6,857 nucleotides of DNA, from positions 1 to 6,857 of the forward strand of contig CAKSHT010000116.1 of assembly GCA_934457235.1 (NCBI GenBank), written 5' to 3'. Positions 1 to 5,655 of the stretch are shown here, in pieces. A program made the translations under genes and the position numbers. The notes beneath the pieces were generated by a model. The model saw nothing but the letters and a program-made list of their open reading frames with translations, searched no databases and was not told the origin of the DNA. Position 1 is the first letter of the stretch. Each line of letters begins with the position of its first letter. This DNA is from an uncultured Oscillospiraceae bacterium. GTDB taxonomy: Bacteria; Bacillota; Clostridia; Oscillospirales; Ruminococcaceae.

Positions 1-73
1 CAACGGTGATGGACAGGTCAACTGTGCCGACGCAAGTACGGTACTTAGATGGCTTGTCGGGCTGAGCGCATGA
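1..73 (+). CDS. C-terminus of a dockerin-domain protein (5' end outside window)
   Basis: The frame beginning at base 2 reads NGDGQVNCADASTVLRWLVG and then LSA before a TGA at 71-73. This is the second half of a type I dockerin: a calcium-binding loop of the N-G-D-G-x-V-N-x-x-D form followed by the F-helix ending in V-G-L. Dockerins bind cohesin modules and attach secreted enzymes to scaffoldins or the cell surface in cellulosome-forming and related Ruminococcus-type bacteria. The protein ends two residues after the helix, as is usual when the dockerin is C-terminal. The catalytic or binding modules lie upstream of the window, so the substrate cannot be told. A cysteine sits in the loop (VNCAD), where alanine or serine is more common. 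Confidence 0.85.
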   Translation, partial: NGDGQVNCADASTVLRWLVGLSA

Positions 74-98
74 TCCGCTGACGAAAACTGAACAAAAG

Positions 99-126
99 GA
101 TGGGCGCACGGTGACGTGCGCCCATC
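99..126 (+). terminator. Perfect 12-bp hairpin after the dockerin gene
   Basis: GATGGGCGCACG (99-110) and CGTGCGCCCATC (115-126) form an uninterrupted, G+C-rich 12-bp stem with a GTGA tetraloop, 25 bases after the dockerin stop codon. It is preceded by an A-run (AAAA), but no clear T-run follows on the + strand (TGGCTGTAAGG). It is most likely the transcript end or 3' stabilising hairpin of the dockerin gene; the missing U-tract lowers confidence in factor-independent termination. Confidence 0.65.
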
Positions 127-238
127 TGGCTGTAAGGAATATCGCACGAGTAACCAAAATAGGATGGATGCAAGGCGCTGTCAAAAGAGCTTTGCAGGAC
201 GTCATAAGGACGATCGTATCAACGTTTTATTTGGGTGA

Positions 239-415
239 GTTTACGTCGTGTGGCGCGTTGACCGCTCCGGCAAGCCGCTTATTGTCACAGCCAACCTAAA
301 CCCGGACGAGGCGCGGAAGTCCGGTATCGGCATGCGCAGATTTTTCGACAGGCTCCGGGATCGCTGCCGCCATGTTGTGGCGGACGGTGAATCCCGCAGG
401 AAAGCGTGCTTATGA
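239..415 (+). pseudogene. Unrecognised coding scrap, 58 codons without a start
   Basis: The frame between TGA at 236-238 and TGA at 413-415 translates to a protein-like stretch beginning VYVVWRVDRSGKPLIVTANL and continuing with NPDEARKSGIGMRRFFDRLR. Codon choice is G+C-rich at third positions like the intact genes here, and composition is balanced. There is no ATG at its beginning and no ribosome binding site. The same frame upstream (about 130-238) is also open apart from the TGA, so this may be the 3' end of a decayed gene. I do not recognise the family. It could also be a chance open frame. Confidence 0.25.
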
Positions 416-765
416 TTACGACAGTTCATCTCATTGTTGACCAGAAACATTAGCCTGAATTAATCATGAAGGTCGAGAATGCTTAAAAAATCACGTTTGA
501 TAATTTCAGGTCATTTATGAACAGGGGCACGGTTGAGCTGATGAAAACCAATATCGTATAATGCAGCAGATAACGGAGTTCTGAAAGTGATATTGTCAAT
601 ATAGCTTTACACATTTCACTCAAAAATTTATGAATTTTAGCTGCCTTAAAACCATACCCTCACCCGTAAACCTCAGAATCATTTTCTTAATTATAATACT
701 CCGCTGAAGAAAAGTCAAATAATCTGCCACAGAAATAAGTTCTGCTGATTTTTTGTTTACCGCTC
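416..765. other. AT-rich gene-free spacer
   Basis: About 350 bases with no convincing coding frame on either strand. The sequence is visibly more AT-rich than the genes around it. A short minus-strand frame overlapping 620-808 has no recognisable protein character and runs through the tetR promoter, so it is not called. The only structure seen is a weak promoter-like pair at 533-562 and a distant 7-bp inverted repeat (ATGATTA at 412-418, TAATCAT at 461-467) with a loop too long to be persuasive. Confidence 0.5.
533..562 (+). promoter_or_regulatory. Weak promoter-like sequence facing the spacer
   Basis: TTGAGC (533-538) and a perfect TATAAT (557-562) are separated by 18 bases. The spacing suits sigma-A, but the -35 matches consensus at only four positions, and no gene or stable RNA is evident before the next promoter at 766. 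It could drive a longer tetR leader or a small RNA, or be chance in AT-rich DNA. Confidence 0.25.
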
Positions 766-795
766 TTGACAAACAATTAGTTAGTGTGGTATAAT
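766..795 (+). promoter_or_regulatory. Promoter of the first tetR operon
   Basis: A perfect TTGACA (766-771) and a perfect TATAAT (790-795) are separated by 18 bases. Transcription would begin near base 802, giving a leader of about 44 bases before the ATG at 846. The spacer holds TTAGTTAGTG, which recurs almost unchanged at the same place in the promoter of the second tetR gene (6186-6214). Such a strong promoter with an element inside it fits a regulator that represses itself. Confidence 0.85.
781..794 (+). promoter_or_regulatory. Candidate TetR operator in the first tetR promoter
   Basis: TTAG (781-784), six bases, then ATAA (791-794) is an imperfect version of the TTAG-N6-CTAA palindrome seen at 6198-6211 and 4626-4639. 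A second TTAG directly precedes it (777-780), so the arms are TTAGTTAG. It lies between the -35 and -10 and overlaps the -10, where a bound TetR dimer would block polymerase. Assignment as an operator is inference from position, symmetry and recurrence. Confidence 0.45.
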
Positions 796-797
796 GC

Positions 798-826
798 AAA
801 TGACCCATATATAAAAGCAGTCATTT
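798..826 (+). repeat. Inverted repeat in the tetR leader
   Basis: AAATGAC (798-804) and GTCATTT (820-826) are perfect 7-base inverted arms with 15 bases between. The pair begins at the expected transcription start and ends six bases before the AGGAGG ribosome binding site (832-837). The second tetR leader has CTGTGAC and GTCACAG in the same place with 16 bases between, so the TGAC/GTCA core is preserved while the outer arm bases change compensatorily. It may be a protein-binding site or an RNA hairpin near the start of translation. Confidence 0.5.
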
Positions 827-845
827 AAAGCAGGAGGGAACGATA

Positions 846-1454
846 ATGCCCGTAATTTTCAGCGAGAAAAAACGCCATGAGATAAGCCGACAGATAAAGG
901 AAGCGGCGCTCCGGCTGTTCAAGACGAAAGGGATACGTAAGACGACGGTCGCCGAACTTGCGGAGAGCGTTGGCATAGCCAAGGGCACCTTTTACAATTT
1001 TTACGCGACCAAGGGTCAGCTTGTGGCTGAAATAATGGACGACTTCGACGCCGCGTCAGAGCGGGAACTGAGAAACAAAATCGGCGGCAGGGACAAAATA
1101 CCGATAGCGGAGTTCTACAAGTACTATGTGGAACTGTTTCGTCCGGACACGGCGTTCTCGTTCCATTTCACGCCGGACGACATAACGGTCATGCAGGAAA
1201 TGGAGGAGACCCGGAAGTTTTTCTCCCAGGAACACGCTGTAAAGACCACAAAGCTTGTGCTGGAATATGTGGACGGTGTGCGCGAGGACGTGGACTACGC
1301 TTACATCGCAAACTTCGCGAAGCTTGTAAACCTTGCGATAGAGAACCGCGGCGCATTCTGTCAGGAAGCGTTTGAGAAGAATCTTAGGACAATTTTCGAC
1401 ATGATGCTCGACTACCTCAGCGGAAACACGGATAACGGGAAGGGAACGTGCTGA
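846..1454 (+). CDS. TetR/AcrR family transcriptional regulator
   Basis: A 202-residue protein, the usual TetR length, acting as a dimeric DNA-binding repressor. The N-terminal domain shows the TetR pattern: helix 1 around residues 11-28 (IKEAALRLFKTKG), then the helix-turn-helix at about 33-52 with TTVAELAESVGIAKGTFYNF, the most conserved part of the family. The remaining 140 residues form the ligand-binding and dimerisation domain, whose ligand cannot be read from sequence. The ATG at 846 has AGGAGG at 832-837, eight bases upstream. Its stop is one base before the ABC ATPase start, so it heads that operon and probably represses it together with itself. It resembles the second regulator at 6263 in the recognition helix and C-terminal end (LRTI...YLSG against LRTI...YVSG). 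Intact, although the transporter it precedes is broken. Confidence 0.92.
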   Translation: MPVIFSEKKRHEISRQIKEAALRLFKTKGIRKTTVAELAESVGIAKGTFYNFYATKGQLVAEIMDDFDAASERELRNKIGGRDKIPIAEFYKYYVELFRPDTAFSFHFTPDDITVMQEMEETRKFFSQEHAVKTTKLVLEYVDGVREDVDYAYIANFAKLVNLAIENRGAFCQEAFEKNLRTIFDMMLDYLSGNTDNGKGTC

Positions 1455-1455
1455 A

Positions 1456-1998
1456 ATGTATATTCAGATGAAAGATGTTGTAAAGAAATACGGCGAGGGG
1501 GGAAACACCATCTACGCGCTGGATCACGCCTCGCTTGAACTTGAAAAGGGAGAGATATGCGTTATCCTCGGTCCCTCCGGTTCGGGAAAGAGCACGCTGC
1601 TGAACATGCTCGGCGGGCTTGACAGCGCTGACGAGGGCGAGATAACAGTCGATAGCTGCGCACTCAGTTCTATATCGAGAAAGGAACTGCGGGAATATCG
1701 CCGCGACAAGGTGGGCGTAGTATTCCAGACCTACAACCTGATAGGCGAACTCACTGTCCGGGAAAACATCAGAGTAGTCCGGGATATATCGAAGTTTCCG
1801 CTTTCCACTGAAGAACTGCTGAGAGACCTGGGGCTAGAAAAGCACGCGGCGCACTTCCCCTCACAGCTTTCAGGAGGGCAGCAGCAGCGCTGTGCTACCC
1901 CTTTGCGAAGCTGTTCAACCTGTATATGTTCAGCTTTGCGGAACACATCGTGTATCAGGTGCAGGTGCCTGTCGGAATACTTATCGCCGCGCTGCTAA
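1456..1998 (+). pseudogene. ABC transporter ATP-binding protein, truncated after the signature motif
   Basis: Residues 1-145 are a normal MacB/LolD-type ATPase that would power an FtsX-family permease. Walker A is GPSGSGKST (39-47), the Q-loop is VVFQTYNLI with Q91, and the signature LSGGQQQR spans 138-145. The following RARAL-like helix, Walker B with its catalytic glutamate, the D-loop and the H-loop are all absent. Instead the frame runs about 35 residues of cysteine- and arginine-rich nonsense to a TAA at 1996-1998. In the +2-shifted frame the same DNA from about 1890 encodes permease sequence. A deletion therefore joins the two genes at about 1890-1897. Without Walker B it cannot hydrolyse ATP. 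The ATG follows the tetR stop by one base, with a GGGAAGGGA purine run about ten bases upstream as ribosome binding site. Confidence 0.85.
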
Positions 1999-3182
1999 TT
2001 CCTCCCGCCGCCTATGGGGCAAGCGCGCTGCTAGTGCTCGCAAGGGCGCTGGGACAGGATATCGTCCCGCTGCTGAAAGGCTCCGCAAAGGGAAAGACCG
2101 CGCGTATGCTGAGCCGCAGCAGGCTGCCTTTCCCGCTGCTGTACGGCATTCGCAGCCTTTGCGGCAACATTTCACGCAGCCTTACCATGATAGTTGGTAT
2201 CGCGGTCGCTTCGATGGCGGTAATTTTAGCAGGAGTGTATCGGGACGCTTACGATGATATGCTTGACAGCAAAGTCCCGCTGGCTATGATGGGCGGTCAG
2301 TACGAGTACGGCTTTACGGATTTCCAGTCCGAAAACAACTACGGGGGATATGGTATCATGGACGTGTCTTTCTGGGTGGACGGCACTGACAGCATGTTCA
2401 ATCTGATAGGATACGACGAGGGCTGCCCGCTGCTTACAGCTGAGACGATCTCAGGCGCTTCCATGGAATACGGCTGGTTCTATATGACATCTTCCGCCGC
2501 AAGGATATTCGGCGTGGAATCCGGCGATGAATTTACATTCTACGATCTGATATCAATGGAGCACACCACCGTCACGATAAGCGACATCGTAGAAAACGAC
2601 GTGCTCTCGCTGATGATAACCAGCAAAGCGAACGCCGCGCAGATCATAGGCAGGAACGCGGAAGGATTCAACGTGATAATCAGCGAAGGACCTCTCAATA
2701 TCCCGCCGGAGCTTCTCAGAAAAAGCGCCTCGCTTGAGGATTACCGCCGCAGCACCGAAAGCGCTCTTAACACCGCGCGGGTGGTCCTTTCCATCGTGAA
2801 AGTCATCGGCTCGCTGATATGCATACTGGTAGTGATACTGCTTTCAGGAATGATAATCGAGGAGAACCGCCGTAGCATTTCCACGCTGGAAGTGCTCGGC
2901 TATCGCGGCCAGGAGATACGCCGGCTGGTACTGTCTCCAAATCACCTGCTGGTGCCGGTGGGATTTGCACTGGGGATCCCACTCGGACTTGCGCTCGCAG
3001 ACATGATAGCCCGCGCAAACGCAGCCTCCGGCGGTATAATGATGTCAATTTTGCTGACCGGAAAAACGCTTCTGATAAGCGCTGTTTTCATAGCGGCGGC
3101 CTACGTCCTGTCCCTTGCGCTTTCCGCGCGGAAGCTGAAAAAGATAGACATGGTGGAATGCCTCAAGGAAGAGCGGGAATAG
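1926..3182 (+). pseudogene. FtsX/MacB-type ABC transporter permease, C-terminal part only
   Basis: The open frame gives 418 residues from an internal ATG, but permease-like sequence (LCYPFAKLFNLY) already starts near 1890, and no ribosome binding site precedes 1926, so this is not a genuine start. Hydrophobic segments are at about 16-40, 86-104, 286-309, 340-362 and 380-402. Between the second and third lies an extracellular region of about 180 residues. The end has the typical FtsX C-terminal signature: IEENRRSISTLEVLGYRGQE, then a three-helix bundle and KKIDMVECLKEE. Full-length relatives carry an additional N-terminal membrane helix, extracellular domain and helices, which are missing here. 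Such permeases with their ATPase export peptides, drugs or lipoproteins. The deletion that ended the ATPase also beheaded this gene, so both are probably non-functional unless the join is an assembly error. Confidence 0.82.
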
Positions 3183-3212
3183 CTTTTTAATTACCCTGGT
3201 TCAATATGCAAA

Positions 3213-3237
3213 ACCGCCAGACTCTGAGCCTGGCGGT
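3213..3237. terminator. Bidirectional terminator between convergent genes
   Basis: ACCGCCAG (3213-3220) and CTGGCGGT (3230-3237) form an 8-bp G+C-rich stem with a nine-base loop. On the - strand the stem is followed by TTTTGC, a good U-tract for the dehydrogenase transcript ending at 3270. On the + strand it is followed by the T-rich CAATTCTTTGATTT, weaker but usable for the permease end at 3182. One hairpin serving two converging genes is a common arrangement. Confidence 0.8.
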
Positions 3238-3269
3238 CAATTCTTTGATTTAAGCGGAGCGACTGGTCA

Positions 3270-4010
3270 TCAGGTCTGAGCGGCTCCGTCAACTGAGATC
3301 ACGGTTCCGGTGACATAGCTGGAAAGGTCGCTTGCGAGGAACAGAAACACATTTGCGACTTCCTCCGGCTCGCCGATACGCCCCAGTGGTATCGGTGCGG
3401 AGATACGTTCCACAATCTCAGCAGGAAGCGCCGCGACCATCTCCGTTCTTGTAACGCCAGGTGCGACCGCATTTACGCGTATGCCGCTGCGTCCGAGTTC
3501 GCGCGCAAGGCTCTTGGTCATGCCGTTTACCGCAAACTTACTGGTCGGGTAGCCAACGCCGCTGGGCTGACCGTAAATGCTTACCATGGAGCTGGTGTTG
3601 ATAATGCTTCCGCCTGATTCTCTCATATGCTCCGCGGCAGCTTTGCAGCCGTTGAACACCGCGGTAACGTTCAGATCCATGATCTTTTTGAACGCTTCCG
3701 GGTCGTACTGTGCCAGCGGTTCGCGCGCGGATATTCCCGCATTGTTGACCATGATGTCAAGCCCGCCGAATTTCGCTGCGACTTCGTCCACCGCGTTCTT
3801 CACAGATGTATAGTCGGTCAGGTCGGGCGCCATTCCTGCAATTTCCCACGCGGGGTTTTCAGCCTTTAACTCCGCAAGCGCCTTGTCAACGGTCTCCTGA
3901 CGGCTTCCGAAAAGAGCCACATTTGCTCCGTTCTGCAGAAATACCTTTACTATCGCGAACCCTATTCCGCGTGTTCCGCCTGTCACAATCGCTGTTTTTC
4001 CTTTAAGCAT
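3270..4010 (-). CDS. Short-chain dehydrogenase/reductase (SDR), FabG/BaiA-like
   Basis: A 246-residue classical SDR, an NAD(P)-dependent oxidoreductase acting on a carbonyl or hydroxyl group. The cofactor fold shows TGGTRGIG (10-17), PDLTD (62-66) and NNAG (89-92). The catalytic residues are N114, S141, Y154 and K158 (GYPTSK), with RVNAVAPG (178-185) after them. The C-terminus SSYVTGTVISVDGA is typical of FabG and of BaiA 3-alpha-hydroxysteroid dehydrogenases, which share the GGTRGIGFA start and the GVGYP-SK active site. After the second beta strand it has GSR (35-37), where BaiA has a glutamate that selects NAD; serine plus arginine suggests NADP(H). Substrate is not determined. The ATG has AGGAGG nine bases upstream (4020-4025), plus its own promoter. 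It is monocistronic and convergent with the ABC genes. Intact. Confidence 0.92.
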   Translation of the reverse strand: MLKGKTAIVTGGTRGIGFAIVKVFLQNGANVALFGSRQETVDKALAELKAENPAWEIAGMAPDLTDYTSVKNAVDEVAAKFGGLDIMVNNAGISAREPLAQYDPEAFKKIMDLNVTAVFNGCKAAAEHMRESGGSIINTSSMVSIYGQPSGVGYPTSKFAVNGMTKSLARELGRSGIRVNAVAPGVTRTEMVAALPAEIVERISAPIPLGRIGEPEEVANVFLFLASDLSSYVTGTVISVDGAAQT

Positions 4011-4036
4011 ATGAGATCTCCTCCTGTATTTATTCA

Positions 4037-4054
4037 GCGTAAGTCTGCTTACGC
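4037..4054 (-). promoter_or_regulatory. Hairpin/operator at the start of the SDR transcript
   Basis: GCGTAAG (4037-4043) and CTTACGC (4048-4054) are perfect 7-base arms around a four-base spacer. On the - strand the element begins about three bases after the predicted transcription start (near 4057) and ends twelve bases before the AGGAGG. It could be an operator of a dimeric repressor or a 5' stabilising RNA hairpin. It is not related to the TTAG-N6-CTAA elements elsewhere in the window. Confidence 0.5.
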
Positions 4055-4063
4055 CTTAATATA

Positions 4064-4092
4064 ATATTATCACTTTCACTGAATTTTGTCAA
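4064..4092 (-). promoter_or_regulatory. Promoter of the SDR gene
   Basis: Read on the - strand, TTGACA (4092-4087) and TAATAT (4069-4064) are separated by 17 bases, an excellent sigma-A-type match. Transcription would start near 4057, leaving a leader of about 47 bases to the ATG at 4010. The spacer has no TTAG element, so this gene is probably not under the same control as the tetR genes. Confidence 0.8.
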
Positions 4093-4186
4093 CATAGTTC
4101 TCTTGATTTGTTTAAAATATCTATTTTTTATTAGTGGCGCATTTATCCCCGCCCTGTACGCTTTCCCGCATTCATCTGATACGGCG

Positions 4187-4459
4187 TCACCTGAGTTTTA
4201 TACGAAAGGCAGATGTCCTTGTTTTTTTATATGACGAGGTATGCTGACACAAACTGAATGCACTCTTACAGATATCAACAACGCGGTCGGGAATGGAAAT
4301 GTCGGAAAGTCTCCCGCAGCCGCTGAAAATCCGGGCGCCGATCCTGGTAACGCCGCCAGCAATAACAGCGCTGCTGAGCTTTTTGCAGTTGGAAAACGCC
4401 CTGTCGCTTATCACAGACACACTGTCCGGGATAGAAAGGAGTATTGTCCAGCCGGGAGT
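4187..4459 (-). pseudogene. Remnant of a BspA-type leucine-rich repeat protein
   Basis: On the - strand the frame between a TAG at 4462-4460 and a TGA at 4189-4187 contains two and a half repeats of exactly 23 residues: SVSVISDRAFSNCKKL..., GVTRIGARIFSGCGRL..., RVVDICKSAFSLC.... This is the LRR_5/BspA pattern of secreted or surface proteins common in gut Firmicutes, with a conserved AF-x-x-C and SIPD at the repeat joints. It has no proper start: the first repeat runs in from upstream of the GTG at 4420, through SIPDS. After LCQ the sequence becomes lysine- and threonine-rich and unlike the repeat. No signal peptide, ribosome binding site or promoter is present. It is a fragment of a larger gene, not a working one. 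Confidence 0.7.
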
Positions 4460-4557
4460 CTATTAAGTTGCTGACAGATGCGGGGCAGAAATACGGCGAA
4501 ATTAAAATGCTGGTGAACCAGCGGGAGTTTTGCCGTAATATAGAAATATCCGCTTGA
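4444..4557 (+). pseudogene. Possible HicA-like N-terminal scrap (tentative)
   Basis: From a TTG at 4444 the frame reads M(L)SSRESIKLLTDAGQKYGE and ends after 37 codons with TGA at 4555-4557. The S-R-E-x-I-K-L-L-x-x-x-G pattern recalls the start of HicA mRNA-interferase toxins, but the rest lacks the G-S-H motif with the catalytic histidine. AAGGAG (4436-4441) lies only two bases before the TTG, too close for good initiation. It overlaps the leucine-rich repeat remnant on the other strand and the hydrolase promoter, so it may well be chance. Confidence 0.15.
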
Positions 4558-4582
4558 CTTCTTTTATATTTTGTGGTATTAT
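4554..4582 (+). promoter_or_regulatory. Promoter of the hydrolase gene
   Basis: TTGACT (4554-4559) and TATTAT (4577-4582) with a 17-base spacer make a good sigma-A-like promoter. Transcription would begin near 4589 and give a leader of about 70 bases, which contains the TTAG-N6-CTAA element at 4626-4639. Confidence 0.7.
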
Positions 4583-4613
4583 TTTATATGGGAGCACGCT
4601 GTGTTCCTGTTAT

Positions 4614-4642
4614 TTGATATTATGGTTAGCTATATCTAATTC
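4614..4642 (+). promoter_or_regulatory. Second promoter-like element with TTAG-N6-CTAA palindrome
   Basis: TTGATA (4614-4619), 17 bases, then TAATTC (4637-4642). Inside it TTAG (4626-4629), six bases, CTAA (4636-4639). In the second tetR promoter the distance from -35 to TTAG, the N6 and the overlap of CTAA with the -10 are exactly the same. A start near 4649 would leave only the AGGAG before the ATG, so this may be a bare operator in the leader of the upstream promoter and not a promoter itself. Function is inferred from the matching layout. Confidence 0.4.
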
Positions 4643-4660
4643 AACTTATAGGAGCTGCTT

Positions 4661-5596
4661 ATGAAAAAATTATTTTTCAGCATAGAAAAGGACGGATTCT
4701 ACGGAACATATTATGAAAACCCGCATGGTTCGGCCTGCACGGTGCTTGGATTGTTCGGAGATGACCCCAACGACTATATGGCGAAGTGCGGAGTAAAGTG
4801 GCTGCATAAGAACGGCGTGAACGCGCTCTGCATGTCCCCAGGGAAAAAGAACTACAGCCACGTTAATATGCCGCTGGAGCGTTACGCGGCTGCCATTGCG
4901 TGGCTTAAAGCCCACGGAACAAGAAAGATAGGCATTATGGGAATGAGCACGGCGGGAATGGATTCCCTCGCTGCGGCGTCGTATTTCCCTGATATAACAC
5001 TGACTTTCGGGCTTACGGCAAGCGACTTCATATGGCAGGGATTCGAGCAGGGAAAAAAGGACGGCTGCGGCGAATGGCCTGTCCCGGGCACTTCAACGCT
5101 TTCCTGGAAAGGCGAGCCTCTGCCGTACATGCCGTTTGTATATCAGCACCCGGAATATTGGAATAAGGTACAGGAAGAAACGAAAGGCTCTGGCGATTTC
5201 ATGCGCACGACATGCTTGTTTATTGATTCCGAAAAGGCAAGGGAGCATTCCGAAGATGAAATGATAAAAGTAGAGAATATCCACGGGAAGCTGTTCCTCA
5301 TCGGCGCCGATGATGATTCCTTCTGGGAGGCGGGGAAGTACGTCCGCAGGATGGACGAGCGCCTGAAAACGCGTCCGCACAATTGCGAGTACGAAGCGCT
5401 TGCCTATGAGCACGGAACGCACTTCGTGCTGCCGGAATCGCTGCTGCGCGCGGCGCTTCCGGTGGGACTGAAATTCGTGCTGCGGTTCATTTTCAGGGCG
5501 GCGAAGGACTACCCCGACGAATGCGAGCAGACCCGAAAGGACATAGACCGACGGCTTTCCGCTGCGCTCAGGGAGTGGACGGCGGATATTGAATAA
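4661..5596 (+). CDS. Alpha/beta hydrolase, BAAT/acyl-CoA thioester hydrolase C-terminal-like
   Basis: A 311-residue protein without signal peptide or membrane helix, so cytoplasmic. It follows the BAAT_C pattern (bile acid-CoA:amino acid N-acyltransferase and acyl-CoA thioesterase C-terminal domain). RKIGIMGMSTAG (88-99) is the nucleophile elbow with S96, KGEPLPYMPF (150-159) matches the KGE-LP segment of that family, LFLIGADDDSFW (211-222) carries the probable acid (D217 or D218), and YEHGTHFVLPE (249-259) carries H254. Relatives transfer or hydrolyse acyl groups from CoA or other esters; the substrate here is unknown. The elbow is G-x-S-x-A-G, so the usual second glycine is alanine at 98. 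The N-terminal beta-sandwich of animal BAAT enzymes is absent, as in most bacterial members. The ATG has AGGAG six bases upstream (4650-4654). A MATE remnant follows 59 bases later, probably once cotranscribed. Confidence 0.8.
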   Translation: MKKLFFSIEKDGFYGTYYENPHGSACTVLGLFGDDPNDYMAKCGVKWLHKNGVNALCMSPGKKNYSHVNMPLERYAAAIAWLKAHGTRKIGIMGMSTAGMDSLAAASYFPDITLTFGLTASDFIWQGFEQGKKDGCGEWPVPGTSTLSWKGEPLPYMPFVYQHPEYWNKVQEETKGSGDFMRTTCLFIDSEKAREHSEDEMIKVENIHGKLFLIGADDDSFWEAGKYVRRMDERLKTRPHNCEYEALAYEHGTHFVLPESLLRAALPVGLKFVLRFIFRAAKDYPDECEQTRKDIDRRLSAALREWTADIE

Positions 5597-5613
5597 AGGC
5601 AGGAAGGAACAAT

Positions 5614-5649
5614 ATGGAGATAAAAAATGGGGGAAACCGAAAGAGATAA
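5614..5649 (+). CDS. Possible 11-codon leader peptide before the MATE remnant
   Basis: ATG at 5614 begins MEIKNGGNRKR and ends at TAA 5647-5649. It has a good ribosome binding site, AGGAAGGA (5601-5608), five bases upstream, better than the one available to the MATE start at 5656. It is in the same frame as the MATE start, which lies six bases after the stop, so translation could be coupled. It may be a true short leader, or just the ribosome-loading site for a downstream start. Evidence is limited to spacing and signal strength. Confidence 0.25.
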   Translation: MEIKNGGNRKR

Positions 5650-5655
5650 AAGCAA

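Noticed and set aside
111..299. Plus-strand open frame of 62 codons with ATG or GTG start inside the hairpin
   Set aside because: Its start is in the loop of the 99-126 hairpin, there is no ribosome binding site, and a different frame over 239-415 looks more protein-like.
450..463. Another TTAG-N6-TTAA element
   Set aside because: Only one half-site is exact, no promoter is attached to it and it lies in AT-rich DNA where such matches are expected by chance.
620..808. Minus-strand open frame of 62 codons upstream of tetR
   Set aside because: It begins inside the tetR leader and runs through its promoter; AT-rich with no domain character.
1892..2257. Plus-strand open frame of 121 codons near the ABC junction
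   Set aside because: It overlaps clear permease sequence in another frame and has an Arg/Ala/Gly-rich translation typical of a shadow frame.
4241..4474. Plus-strand open frame of 77 codons
   Set aside because: It is antisense to the 23-residue repeats, and its Ala/Asn/Pro-rich translation has no domain; the minus strand explains the sequence.
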